A DNA stretch of 64,000 nt from Plantago ovata (taxonomy: Eukaryota > Streptophyta > Magnoliopsida > Lamiales > Plantaginaceae): the NCBI GenBank assembly GCA_028274465.1, contig CM051456.1, positions 102,833,348 to 102,897,347 on the forward strand. Direction: 5' to 3'. This document shows positions 54,128-64,000 of the stretch, one piece after another. The number at the start of each line of letters is the position of its first letter. Position 1 is the first letter of the stretch. Below the pieces are notes generated by a model. It did no database searches, had not been told where the DNA came from, and was given only the letters and a program-made list of their open reading frames with translations. The position numbers were made by a program, and so were the translations under genes.

Positions 54128-54654
54128 TGATGAGGGTAAAGACCGTTTCAAGGCCTACTCCACCATCTCTCAATCCGTGGGAGCGTACGATTTGAGTATT
54201 TGAAGGGCGGGACTTCGGTACCTACAGTGAACGGGGGGGAGGGGGGAGAATTAAGGGAGTGGAGTGGAAGACGGTCTACCTTAGTTAGGCCGTTCTTCCG
54301 TTTAAGGTTGATAGAAATAATAGAGACATGATTGTAGTGTGTCTGAATGTGTCGAGCATAATAAATGGAGACATATATATATAGAGGATACGAAGTGGGT
54401 ACCATTGCAAGAGCATGTTTCTTTTGTCCGGACCATAGGACATACGGGTCAGTACGATGTATCATGTCCCCATCCTTCGAGGGGGGGTCCTTTGTCTAAC
54501 GCTTTCGAGGGCTTGGTGCGTAAGGCGTGGTTACCCTTGTCCATTCTGAGTGATATATGACTAACCCTGTCTCTTTCGAAGGGGGATCACGTGGACATGG
54601 TCTATGATGTACAGACGGGGGGTCCAACGTAGTGGTCCTCTTTTCCCCATATCA
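54128..54654 (-). repeat. Gypsy-F 3' LTR (probable)
   Basis: The 527-bp block starts TGATGAGGG and ends CCCATATCA on the plus strand, so the ends are TG...CA, bordered inside by a PPT. A TATATATATAG-like stretch lies near 54373-54384. No second copy is in the window, so the limits rest on the ends and the PPT. Confidence 0.7.
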
Positions 54655-54672
54655 TGAGTCCCCCAAATTTCG
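54655..54672 (-). other. Polypurine tract of Gypsy-F
   Basis: The minus strand reads AAATTTGGGGGACTCA directly before the LTR, comparable to CTAGGGGGACATA in Gypsy-E. Confidence 0.75.
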
Positions 54673-55481
54673 ATAGGCGAATATTCGACTATCGGAATTT
54701 CAAGGTAATGCTCTCTTCGAAGGCCGCTTCTACAAAAGGAAAAAAACGGGGGGGGGGGGGGTGAAAACTTTGGTCACCTATTTTCCGGCAGCGGGTAGGG
54801 GCGAAAGGAGTGTTGGCCCGCTCGTATTTCTCCGTGTGTCGTGTGAGGATCGGTCGTGTTGTAGACGCTTCTTGGGCACCGTGGCCGCATTTATGAGGGG
54901 TAGTAAATGAAGTATTTCAACTTATCTTTTCCTCTTTATTCTTCCTCTTCACTTTCTCCCTTATTCTTTTCTTCCTTATTTTAGATTTCCTCTGTTTGTC
55001 GGCCAACATCCGTCCGTCTTCCGTCCGCCGGTTTTTCTTCAGGCTTCTAGATTGCTGCGCTTTTTATCTCGATAAGTTCTCTGGTTTTAACTCTTTAACT
55101 TTTTTCTCTTCTCTTTCTCGCGTTTATCTGATATTTTGTCTTTTGTCGGATTTTCCATTGCTTCCAGTCGGTTCGTTCCCAGATCTCGTTGATTGTCGCT
55201 CGTCGTCTTGCAAACAGGTACTCCTCGATCTCTCTCTGGTTGTTTTTCTTCTTTTTGGTTTTTCCGTTTGTTTCTTTGCCGGATTCCAGTGACATTTTTC
55301 GGTGTGTTTTCGTCTTATCGTTTCCCTTGTGTTAAAATGGCATTGATTTTTCAAAATTGAGGTGTGGTTTAGGGTCTTTTTGCTCAATTTTTAACAAAAG
55401 TCTGCTCGAAATCGTGTTTATTGGTTCCGGGTTGGGGTTCCTACTGATGTTTCTTTCGTATTTGGTAGTGGTACCTCCAGT
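54673..55481 (+). other. Upstream region of the Gypsy-F antisense gene
   Basis: It holds a G-run near 54750, then a long T/C-rich stretch typical of plant 5' leaders (54915-55480). A donor-like CAG|GTACTC near 55216 and an acceptor-like TTTGGTAG near 55468 suggest a leader intron as in Gypsy-E. No clear TATA box is seen. Confidence 0.5.
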
Positions 55482-58100
55482 ATGTCGAAACACGTCATTG
55501 ACCAACCCGATGCCGGTGGTGATTCGAAATCTTGTAACTCTGATTCTTTTAGTGTACATAGGCCCTCTCCTGTCTTAGGTAGTGATACTGGACCTCCTTT
55601 CCCCTCTGATTCGTGGGAGTTTTTGACTTCGAATCAGGTTTTGAAGGGTAGGGCGGCTTCATTTTTTAAGCTTTCTACCAAGATTGCTCGACCTAGTTCT
55701 TCGACCCGGGTATTGAGGAGTCATACCCGTCGTTCGGATATGGCCTAAGATGGTGGTGAGGATCTTGTCGAGGTTGCGGCCGGTGGGGTCGAAGTGGCCG
55801 CTATCCCTACTGAAAATAACACGGACCAGAAGCTTTCGACCGATTGTAGTTCGATAAGGCCTAAGGATATTGAAAATATCCATCATAGGTATGGCATACA
55901 TGTCGATTATAAAGTTATCATTCTCGGGGATGGGGATAAGATGTATAGTCCCCCGGTCGACTGTGTAGCGATTACTCTCCAATCTCTGGAACACGGCTTC
56001 CACTTCCCTATTAGTGCAGACATTTTGAGGATTCAGACTACACTTGGATTATGTCCTACTCAGCTCCTTCCGAATACTATGGGGTTCTTGATATGTTTCT
56101 GTGTTTGGTGTGAGTCGGTGGGTCGAAAGGTCACCCCTTCGAATTTTCTTTATTTTTTCTCTATTAATGCTAGTGCTGACGGTGGGTGCTTCTTTTACTT
56201 CTCTCCCATCCCCTCTTTCGAGATCTTTTCCAAGTTCCAGTCCTCTCATGGGGCTGGATATAAGAGGCGCTATGTGTATGTGCGTATGCCTCGAAAGGAG
56301 GATGGGAGTCTGGGGGCTGTTCCAACCCCGCGACTTTGGAGACGACCGGGGCATGTTCCTTGTGTGGAGGATAAGGATCGAAGTGAATCGTGGAATAAAT
56401 ACAGGAACCTTTCCCTTGGTCAGCGGATCAATCCGTATAGCCTTCTGGTCGAGCCGATCCTTTTCTTAGGGAATATTTCGAGTGTTGAGCCGGGGGCTAC
56501 GGTGATACGCGACTTGGGTATGTCGAGTCTATTTTTGTGTTTTATTTTGTCATCTTTTTTATTTACTCCGAACCTCTTAACTGACGAGGCCTGTTTATTC
56601 CGTAGGGTACTGGATGAAGCTATCTGCAGAATTTCTGAATCGTAGGGCCCTCGAAAGGCAGTTGAAGGCTTCCCAACCGTCGAAGTTCAATGAGGACAAG
56701 CCCGTGGATATCTCGAAAAATCGTTGACCCTAGCCAATTCCCGGCCATTCAGCCCGGTGCTGGGGTCGCTCCTCAGCAAGGCGAGGGTGCTTCCGGGTTT
56801 GGCGTAATTCGAACAGGCCCACATGTGTCTCAGCCTCAACAGCCCACTTCTGGTCGGCAAGTCGAGGGGTCAGAGGATACACACCTCTCTGGGGGTAAGA
56901 CTTCCCGGCGGCTCGAAACGGGGCAACATTCTGCTTCGGGGAACCCCCAGAAGAGGAGTCGTCGAGAGTATATCCAGCTGGATTCACAGGATGGCTCGGA
57001 AGATGCTGGGGCTCTGCAGATCCCCCATCTTCCTCCGTTGGGGACGAATCAACCTTGCCACGAATATTCCTTCTTGCGCGAAAATGAGCACGTTGCCCTG
57101 GGGTGGAGGGAACTGTGGGCTTCGAAGGTCGATCAGGTGTAGCTGAAATGCGGAGGTTAGGATGAAAGAGGCGTCCTTGCAGATGCAGGTACATCTTGTA
57201 ATGTTGTATACCTTTCAACTTTTCTTTCAGTCCCTCCTTTTACATTTCGATCCCCCCTTGCAGCTGATGACCGTTGCTAAGCATATCGGCAACCGTTTGG
57301 ATAAGAAGTCTACCCTCTCCGGGAGTTTCGAGGGTCCCATTTCCCTGATTAGGCGAACAAGACCGCCAACGAGCGGTAAGTATCAGGAGGAGAAAAAGGA
57401 GCGCCAGAAGGCTCAGGAAAAGTTGGTGGCGGCGGACCGGTAAGTGGAACATTTGACCCAGGAACAGGCGAAAGCTCAGGGGGAGGGGGCCGCTCGGGAG
57501 GAGGCCTTGGCCAAGTCTGAAGAAGTGAAGGCTCAGTTGGAGGGTGAAGTGGAACGGTTGAGCAAGGAAAGGGGTGGTATCGAGACATCCCTCCGCAAGA
57601 CTCGCGAGGAGCTGGCTCGAAAGGGAAAGTTTTTTAGGGTTAATGTCGTACGTGATTTCATGGGGTCGCAATCACTTGAATACTGGTTGAGTAAAAGGAT
57701 GGCGGACACGGCGGTAGATACCAAAAATAAGGTGGTGGCTCAGTTGAAGTTCCGAAAACATCTTCCCGAGGCCTTTGATGATGACAAGGAGATAGATCTT
57801 TTGAAGGGTGGGAACTTCGAGTCCCTGGAGGGTGTTGAAATGGCTGATGTTGTCGATGGTGCTCCTCAACTGACCGAGGAGGAAAGTTTCGCCCTTTTGC
57901 AGAAAGAGGAATTTTTCCATGTGGCTCACCCCGATGAGGCCCCCTCGACGATTGTTTCCCCCTCGGTCCCTTCCTTCGTACCTGAGTTGTGTTCGCTGGG
58001 TAACTTCGATCTCCTTTCCGTACGTAGGGATTACCTTGAGGGACCTTTCATACCGGGACTCCGACTCTTTGTGGGATTACTTCAACTCTCAGGGCGATGA
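55482..58100 (+). pseudogene. Antisense gene remnant of Gypsy-F (Transposase_28-like)
   Basis: The probable start is MSKHVIDQPDAGGDSKS at 55482. The middle matches the globular domain of the Gypsy-E antisense protein: LGLCPTQLLPNTMGFLICFCVW against LGLAPWQLLPSAFGTLICFGVL, then CFFYFSPIPS and GYKRRYVYVRM. A Glu/Lys-rich coiled coil (about 57370-57620) and a C-terminal domain (VVRDFMGSQSLEYWLSKRM, LPEAFDDDKEIDLLKGG) follow, in the same order as in Gypsy-E. It is intron-bearing by analogy. It is broken, with several interruptions. Confidence 0.72.
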
Positions 58101-58936
58101 GAAGGACACGGCTCGAAGCAGTGATCCAGTCCAAAAGGAGCAGAATCCTTGAAGCAGGCTCCTTTTGGTTTCTTTTGACGAAGGCCCGGTATGCCGGGTG
58201 GAAATGTAATTTTGAACAAATTTCAATTATTATTTGTGTATTTTGTTTTGGATATTTCGAACTATTAAGTGCTCCGGAGGGGATTCGTCGAGGGGCCACC
58301 TGTAAGTTTTTGATGGCCTATTTGAATCCTTTATCGAGATGGGTTGTGTCCCTTGCCTTCTTTTGTTTAGGAATTCGTACTTTTGAGATTTATGAAATTC
58401 TAATTGGTATCTTCGCTTTACATTCTGTTTTTTTCTTTGTTGACGCTTTAATCCGTCGTCGACAAGTACACGTCGTGATATGACCCCCTCCGTCAAAAAG
58501 GGTTATCCGTCGTGTGCCTTGGTAACCGTCGAAAAAAGAATCTGTCGACAAGTACACGTCGTGGTATGACCCCCTCCGTCGAAAAGGGTTATCCGTCGCG
58601 TGCTTTGGTAACCGTCGAAAAAAGGTGGTTTGGATTTTTCGAAGTAATTATGTTTCCGAGTGCATATTTTGACGAGGTATAATCCGTCGATTATCCTAGT
58701 GAAATTGCTAAACTCTCATCTCGAGAACATTTGTTTCAGGGTTGGAGAATGCGTTGAAAGATTGTCATCCCGTCGAAGTGACATCTTTTCGAGTAGACTC
58801 CAAAGTGTTTGAGACGGAGAGGATACTTTGAGCTTTCGATGGTCTTCCGTCGAAGGCCGAATTGGAAAGTCGAGTTCTATCTCCTTTTGGTCGTGAATTT
58901 TTTTAGACTTAAAACTTGGGCATATCCATTCATAAC
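58101..58936. other. Gypsy-F sequence downstream of the antisense gene
   Basis: AT-rich sequence after the antisense gene contains the 86-bp duplication at 58458-58627. No pol coding is recognisable before the SIRE LTR begins at 58937. Confidence 0.6.
58458..58627. repeat. Two-unit 86-bp tandem repeat
   Basis: Two near-identical units (starts 58458 and 58544) share GTCGACAAGTACACGTCGTG and the word CCGTCGAAAA, with few differences. They lie past the 3' end of the Gypsy-F antisense gene. Confidence 0.88.
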
Positions 58937-59526
58937 TGTTGGTCCCTTTAAACAACAAGAAAAGACTAGAGGGGGGGGGGTGAATAGTCTTTTCAAACTT
59001 TCGTCGTTTAAAACATTCTCAGCAAGTGCTTATTACTTTTCAGTAATGAGTTTGCTGATACTTAACTTTCTCAGCAAGCGCAAGTTACTTTGCAGTAACT
59101 AGGTTTGCTGATACTTAAAATCAGAGAGCGGAAGTCTTTGATACAATAAATGCTTCTTTCAGTAAATGAAGGTTTCAGCAAGTGATGTGAGTGACTGTGT
59201 ACAGATAGATATGATTTGCTGAAAACTAAATACAGTATGCTCGATTAAGTTCCCCCTGAATATCACGCCTGAAAGGGTGTATTTTCAGTTAGAGAGGTTT
59301 GGGATGAGAAAACTTAATTATAACTTATTCAGTTACAACAAGTAATCTAAGAAACAAAACTTTGAAAACTTTGCAGTAAACAAGTTTGATTGTTTCTGGT
59401 GTCAAGACTTGTTCTTGTTCGAAAGAAAGAAAGAACACTTAACTAATTTCTTAGTCGTGCAAATTCTACTTCTTCACAAGTAGCTTTTTCAAGCTTTAAG
59501 TCTTGGAACGGATCAATGACAGTAGA
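58937..59526 (-). repeat. SIRE4 LTR, outer 3' part
   Basis: It is the left part (plus-strand view) of a SIRE LTR, starting TGTTGGTCCC with the familiar G-run near 58970. There is no primer site on its left, so this is the outer edge of a 3' LTR or a solo LTR. ATAAC (58932-58936) is the expected target duplicate. Gypsy-C2 cuts it at 59526; the rest lies right of the window. Confidence 0.88.
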
Positions 59527-60848
59527 TGATGAATGTGTATTTTACACTTTCATCTGAGTCTTTTTCACCTATTTTAACTATCCTCTATGTTAATTTAGGT
59601 ATATTTTAGTGCAGTTTATTAGAATAGTGTCACGTTTCCCTTTAGTTTTTATTTTACAGGTTTTGGTTGAAAAACGAGGATTTCAGGGCAATTATATTGA
59701 AGTTGACAAGGAATTGGTGTTCCAGAAGCCTATTTGGAGTATCTGAAGGTTTCCGGATAGGATTTGGAGTCTAGGGGTCGAATCTGGAGGTTAGAAGGCC
59801 ACTAGAAGTCAGAAACCGAGTCCGAAAAGGGGAAGAAATCCAAAAACGCGTCGAAAACGCGGAAATTCCAGAAAAATACTCCCGGGCGAATCGCCTGGGA
59901 CGTCGGGCGAATCGCCCCACACCAGGCGACTCACCCGGTGTGTGGGGCCCTTCGCCCCACACAAATTCGAACACTATATATAGTTGCTCAGATTTTCTCC
60001 GAAATTCATACTTTTCCGGACCTATTCTCTCACCTTTCTCTGTAGTTTTATGTAGGAACTTCCCAGAGCCTGTTCTGGGGGTTCATAGCTTAGGAGATAC
60101 TTTTTCATAGCAGTTTGGAGCTTGTAAGATCGCGATTCTTCGGAGATTGACAACCTTCGGTAACATTGTATCTTACAGTTTTTCTACTTATTTTTATATA
60201 TCTTTCAACATGTTTTCTTCTATGATTTCTGTTGATTGCATGACAACTATGAGTAGCTAAACTTCTCGTTGGTGATAGTATGTGAATTCTTAGCGAAGGG
60301 TTGATAATTATGCTAATTGCTATATAGCGCATTATACTACGTGTTATTGCTTTATTTCTTTGATCTTGCAGAATATCTATCTTCGTATGTTGATTAATTA
60401 TTGCACACAATAGAACAACGGTCTTTAACCTATCAGAATCTATATCTTCGTAGTGTTGAATAATTACGGAACACAATTGGACAATAGTGTTTGACCTATC
60501 AGTATCTATATCTTCGTAGTGTTTGATAATTACTACAGGACAATTATTGATCAAAGATCTCCATGCAAAACCGAGGAATTTACGCATGATTATTAACCCG
60601 TTATGCTTTGAAAGACCATACTATCACCAATTTCCATTATCTGTTAGAAAAACCCTTGCTATATCGTCTGCTGTTTTTATATTCTAAATTAGATTTGATA
60701 AAGCTAGTTATAGTCCTTAGAGATCGACACTCGAGGTTATTCTACTGCTACACTACGGTTTTCGTTTTAGTTGTGAATTGCCTTTGGCTAAATAACAAAT
60801 TTATTTGACTGATTCGCGTTGGAACACGACATCCGGCGCGCTCCATCA
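59527..60848 (+). repeat. Gypsy-C2 5' LTR
   Basis: This 1322-bp LTR reads TGATGAATG...CCATCA. The GC-rich hairpin block (59880-59962) lies directly upstream of TATATATA (59975-59982). A degenerate internal repeat around ATCTTCGTAGTGTT recurs at about 60373, 60440 and 60510. Confidence 0.93.
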
Positions 60849-60850
60849 AA

Positions 60851-60869
60851 TTGGCGCCGTTGCCGGGGA
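60851..60869 (+). other. Primer binding site of Gypsy-C2
   Basis: TTGGCGCCGTTGCCGGGGA, the canonical Athila/Tat site, lies two bases after the LTR. Confidence 0.93.
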
Positions 60870-60993
60870 CTATACTCTTTTTTTCTGTTTAATTTGTTTA
60901 TGTTTTCAGCTTTCAATTCCTAATTCTAGTAGTTTTAGTTTTCCTTTTTAATCTCCATCTGATACTGCTTTTCTAGTCTGTTACAGATAGTGT

Positions 60994-61786
60994 ATGCCAC
61001 ATACACGATCTAGGGGAACACCGCTTGCTGATTCAATTGCTGAGATCGACAGAGTCTACCACCAAAGAAGGCGACTACTTCAAAGGCGTGAACTAGAGGA
61101 AATAGAGGATACCGACTTCTCTGAATCTCTACACAGTCTTTTCAAGGAAATCGACGTAATGGCATAAGCTAGACCACTGAAAGCATGGGTTCAACCCTCC
61201 AAGGATCGTATGAGGGGACCGGCAATTGTTCTTTCGTCTGCAACTCGAGATCTGGAAATCAAGAACCACGCATTCCAACAACTTCCGAGGTTCTATGGCT
61301 TATCAAGGGAAGATGTGATGGGGTACTTGCACGATATCGATGATTTCGTCAACCAACTCCCACGACCCGGAGCTGAAATAACAACGGATGAGTTGCGGAT
61401 GAAGGTTTTTGCTATGGGGCTTGGCGACACAGCCAAGTCATGGTTGAGTTCTCTACCAGCAAGCTCGCTGGACACTTGGGAGAAGGTATTTTCAGCTTTC
61501 ATGGAAAAATACTTCCCTCACACCTTGACCACCGCGCTAAAGGCGCAAATCACTGGATTCAAGCAGGACTAAGATGAGACCATCTACACCGCGTTTGAGA
61601 GGTTCCAAGATCTCACGAACAAGTGCCCTCACCATGGTTTTGAGCTTTCTGACCTAGTCCAACACTTCTACAATGGACTAACCTTCGAGAACCAACAAGT
61701 GGTGGATTTCCAATGCCGAGGCAATATTTGGGAGGAAACTGCAGAAGCCGTCTGGGCAGTTTTCGAAAGGCTTGCTAAGGGTTCGC
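60994..61786 (+). pseudogene. Gypsy-C2 gag, N-terminal part
   Basis: The start MPHTRSRGTPLADSI at 60994 is homologous to the gags at 8806 and 63244. The core motifs LEIKNHAFQQLPRFYG, KSWLSSLPASSLDTWEKV and FMEKYFPHTL are kept. It continues past the point where Gypsy-C1 is cut (VVDFQCRGN), then is interrupted by Gypsy-C3. It has a couple of further interruptions. Confidence 0.9.
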
Positions 61787-63098
61787 TGATGAATGTGTAT
61801 TTTACACTTTCATTTGAGTCTTTTTCACCTATTTTAGCTATCCTCTATGTTAATTTAGCTATATTTTAGTGCATATTATTAGAATAGTGTCACGTTTCCC
61901 TTTAGATTTTATTTAAAGGTTTTGGTTGAAAATCGAGGATTTCCGGGCAATTATATTGAAGTTGACAATGAATTGGTGTTCCAGAAGCCTATTTGGAGTA
62001 TCTGAAGGTTTCCGGATAGGATTTGGAGTCTAGGGGTCGAATCTGGAGGTTAGAAGGCCACTAGAAGACAGAAACCGAGTCCGAAAAGGGGAAGAAATCC
62101 AAAAACGCGTCGAAAACGCGGAATTCCGCGAAATAATCTCCCGGGCGAACCGCCCCAGACGTGGGGCGACTCGCCCCACACCGGGAGAACCGCCCGGTGT
62201 GTGGGGCGAACCGCCCCACACTATTTCGTGGCCTATATATAGTTGCTCAGTTTTCTCCGAAATTCATACTTTTCGAGACCTACTTTCTCACCTTTCTCTG
62301 TAGTTTTAGGTAGGGACTTCCCAGAGCCTGTTTTGGGGGTTCGTAGCTTAGGGGACACTTTTTCATAGCGGATTGGAGCTTGTAGGATCGCAATTCTTCG
62401 GAGATTGACAACCTTCGGTAACATTGTATCTTACAGTTTATTCTACTTATTTTTATATATCTTTCAACATGTTTTCTTCTATGATTTCTGTTGATTGCAT
62501 GCCGATTATGAGTAGCTAAACTTATCGTTGGTGGTAGTATGTGAATTCTTAGCGAAGGGAAGATAATCAGGCTAATGGCTATATCGCGCATTATACTCCG
62601 TGTTATTGCTTTATTTCGTTGATCAGGCTCAGCCTAAATTCTTGTATGTTGTATTAATTATTATGCACAATTGGACCCTCGTCGACCTATACGCATGTTT
62701 ATCTTCGTAGTGTTGAATAATTACGGAACACAATAGGACAATAGAGATTGACTTGTCAGAACCATTATCTTCGTAGTGCTTAATATTTACAACAGGACAT
62801 TAGATTGATCAAAGATCTCCATGCAAGACCGAGGAATTTATGCATGATTATCGACCCGTTATGCTTTGAAGGATCATACTATCACCAATCTCCATTATCT
62901 GCTAGAAACCCCTTTGCTATTACGTCTGCTGTTTTATATTCTCTAGTTAAATAGATAAAGCTAGTTATAGTCCTAAGAGAACGACACTCGAGGTCATTTT
63001 ACTGCTACACTACGGTTTTCGTTGTAGTTGTGAATTGCCTTTGGCTAAATAACAAATCTATTTGATTGAATCGGGACCCGACAAATCCGCGTTCATCA
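61787..63098 (+). repeat. Gypsy-C3 5' LTR
   Basis: This 1312-bp LTR starts TGATGAATG and ends GTTCATCA. The GC-rich hairpin block lies at 62146-62222 and TATATATA at 62234-62241. It is clearly closer to the Gypsy-C2 LTR than to anything else in the window. Confidence 0.93.
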
Positions 63099-63100
63099 AA

Positions 63101-63119
63101 TCGGCGCCGTTGCCGGGGA
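63101..63119 (+). other. Primer binding site of Gypsy-C3
   Basis: TCGGCGCCGTTGCCGGGGA, the Athila/Tat type, lies two bases after the LTR. Confidence 0.9.
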
Positions 63120-63243
63120 CTATACTCCTTTTTTCTGTTTAATTTGTTTATATTTTCAGCTTTCGATTCCTAATTCTATTAGTTTTAGTTTTCCTTTTTA
63201 ATCTCTCTCTAATACTGCTTTCCTAGTCTGTTACAGATAGTGT

Positions 63244-64000
63244 ATGCCACATACACGATCTAGGGAAACACCGCTTGCTGATTCAATTGCTAAGATCGAC
63301 AGAGTCTACCACCAAAGAAGGCGACTACTTCAAAGGCGTGCACTAGAGGGAATAGAGGATACCGATTTCTCTGAATCTCTACACAGTCTTTTCAAGGAAA
63401 TCGATGGAATGGCAGAAGCTAGACCACTGAAAGCATGGGTTCAACCCACCAATGATCGTATGAGGGGACCGACGATTGTTCTTTCGTCTGCAACTCGAGA
63501 TCTGGAAATCAAGAACCACGCATTCCAACAACTTCCGAGGTTCTATGGTTTATCAAGGGAAGATGTGATGGGGTACTTGCACGATATCGATGATTTCGTC
63601 AACCAACTCCCACGACCCGGAGCTGAAATAACAACGGATGAGTTGAGGATGAAGGTTTTTGCTATGGGACTTGGCGACAGAGCCAAGTCATGGTTGAGTT
63701 CTCTACCAGCAGGCTCGCTGGACACTTGGGAGAAGGTTTTTTCAGCTTTCATGGAGAAATACTTCCCTCACACCTTGACTACTGCGCTAAAGGCGCAAAT
63801 CACTGGATTCAAGCAGGACTATGATGAGACCATCTACACCGCGTTTGAGAGATTCCAAGATCTCACGAACAAGTGCCCTCACCATGGTTTTGAACTTTCT
63901 GACCTAGTCCAACACTTCTACAATGGACTAACCTTCGAGAACCAACAAGTGGTGGATTTTCAATGCCGAGGCAATATTTGGGAGGAAACTGCAGAAGCCG
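63244..64000 (+). CDS. Gypsy-C3 gag, open to the window end
   Basis: From the start MPHTRSRETPLADSI at 63244 the frame reads without a stop to base 64000 (about 252 residues). It covers the Gag core (LEIKNHAFQQLPRFYG, TDELRMKVFAMGLGD, KSWLSSLPAGSLDTWEKV, FMEKYFPHTL, ERFQDLTNKCPHHGF, VQHFYNGLT). The partner copies at 8806 and 60994 confirm the start. Zinc knuckle and pol would lie to the right. Within the visible part it looks whole. Confidence 0.88.
   Translation, partial: MPHTRSRETPLADSIAKIDRVYHQRRRLLQRRALEGIEDTDFSESLHSLFKEIDGMAEARPLKAWVQPTNDRMRGPTIVLSSATRDLEIKNHAFQQLPRFYGLSREDVMGYLHDIDDFVNQLPRPGAEITTDELRMKVFAMGLGDRAKSWLSSLPAGSLDTWEKVFSAFMEKYFPHTLTTALKAQITGFKQDYDETIYTAFERFQDLTNKCPHHGFELSDLVQHFYNGLTFENQQVVDFQCRGNIWEETAEA

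Larger units (their letters stand above)
54128..58936 (-). mobile_element. Gypsy-F: 3' part of a second Tat-like element
   Basis: On the minus strand it shows a 3' LTR (54128-54654), a PPT and the zone between pol and 3' LTR, which carries an antisense gene as in Gypsy-E. It is cut at 58936 by a SIRE LTR; pol and the 5' LTR must lie right of the window. CTAAC (54123-54127) is the probable left target duplicate. Protein homology with Gypsy-E is clear but distant, and LTR sequence is unrelated at sight. Its antisense gene is decayed. Confidence 0.78.
59527..61786 (+). mobile_element. Gypsy-C2: 5' part of an Athila-like element
   Basis: It holds a 5' LTR (59527-60848), a primer site (60851-60869) and a gag start on the plus strand, set in the SIRE4 LTR (expected duplicate GTAGA, 59522-59526). 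Gypsy-C3 of the same family is inserted in its gag at 61787. The remainder lies outside the window. Confidence 0.92.
61787..64000 (+). mobile_element. Gypsy-C3: 5' part of an Athila-like element, runs off the window
   Basis: It holds an LTR (61787-63098), a primer site and an open gag to the window end. It is inserted into the gag of Gypsy-C2 (expected duplicate TTCGC, 61782-61786). It is the innermost element of the right-hand nest and so the youngest there. Confidence 0.92.

Overview
This window looks like plant nuclear DNA, most likely from a eudicot angiosperm, in gene-poor repeat-rich chromatin. The evidence is the element families: Copia elements primed by initiator-tRNA-Met (TGGTATCAGAGC-like sites) and Ty3/Gypsy elements of the plant-only Athila/Tat branch, primed by TGGCGCCG... 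sites. I found no host gene, tRNA, rRNA or CRISPR array. Practically every base can be assigned to LTR retrotransposons nested inside one another, plus one small hAT-type DNA transposon. Genus cannot be told from this.

Families are named here for convenience. Copia-A has LTRs of about 2.08 kb (TGATAGTG...TTACA). SIRE-like Copia has LTRs of about 1.6 kb (TGTTAGG...CCAACA) and a long Gag with a coiled coil. Gypsy-C is Athila-like, with LTRs of about 1.3 kb. Gypsy-D is a short, apparently gag-only relative of C, with LTRs of about 1.5 kb. Gypsy-E is Tat lineage, with LTRs of 755 bp, a second RNase H and an antisense spliced gene. Gypsy-F is a second, diverged Tat-like element.

Layout from left to right: Copia-A1 (1-4532, 3' half) lies in SIRE1 (4533-8089), which lies in Gypsy-C1 (8090-10263), which lies in SIRE2 (10264-16532, its gag also holding a solo Copia-A LTR at 12541-14622). 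SIRE2 lies in the LTR stub of a further SIRE copy (16533-16768), which lies in the gag of SIRE3. SIRE3 spans 16769-54127. Its gag holds a hAT MITE (17746-18288) and an LTR-like insert with a 76-bp minisatellite (about 18865-20010). Its single LTR is split in three by Gypsy-D (20909-41001, TSD GATGA) and Copia-A2 (41447-53640, TSD GCTTT). Gypsy-D holds Gypsy-E (24071-37774, TSD CCAGC). Copia-A2 holds a solo LTR of its own family (44383-46458, TSD ATTCC). To the right, Gypsy-F (from 54128) holds a SIRE4 LTR (from 58937), which holds Gypsy-C2 (from 59527), which holds Gypsy-C3 (61787 to the window end). Elements at both edges continue outside the window.

Relative ages follow from nesting and agree with hand-compared LTR pairs. 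Gypsy-E has one difference in 755 bp (very young). Copia-A2 differs by roughly 2% and Gypsy-D by roughly 4% over the parts compared. The most interesting coding content is the antisense gene of Gypsy-E (26512-29825, plus strand). It has its own TATA box, a leader intron and two coding introns, and is read opposite to gag-pol; a homologous but decayed version lies in Gypsy-F (55482-58100).
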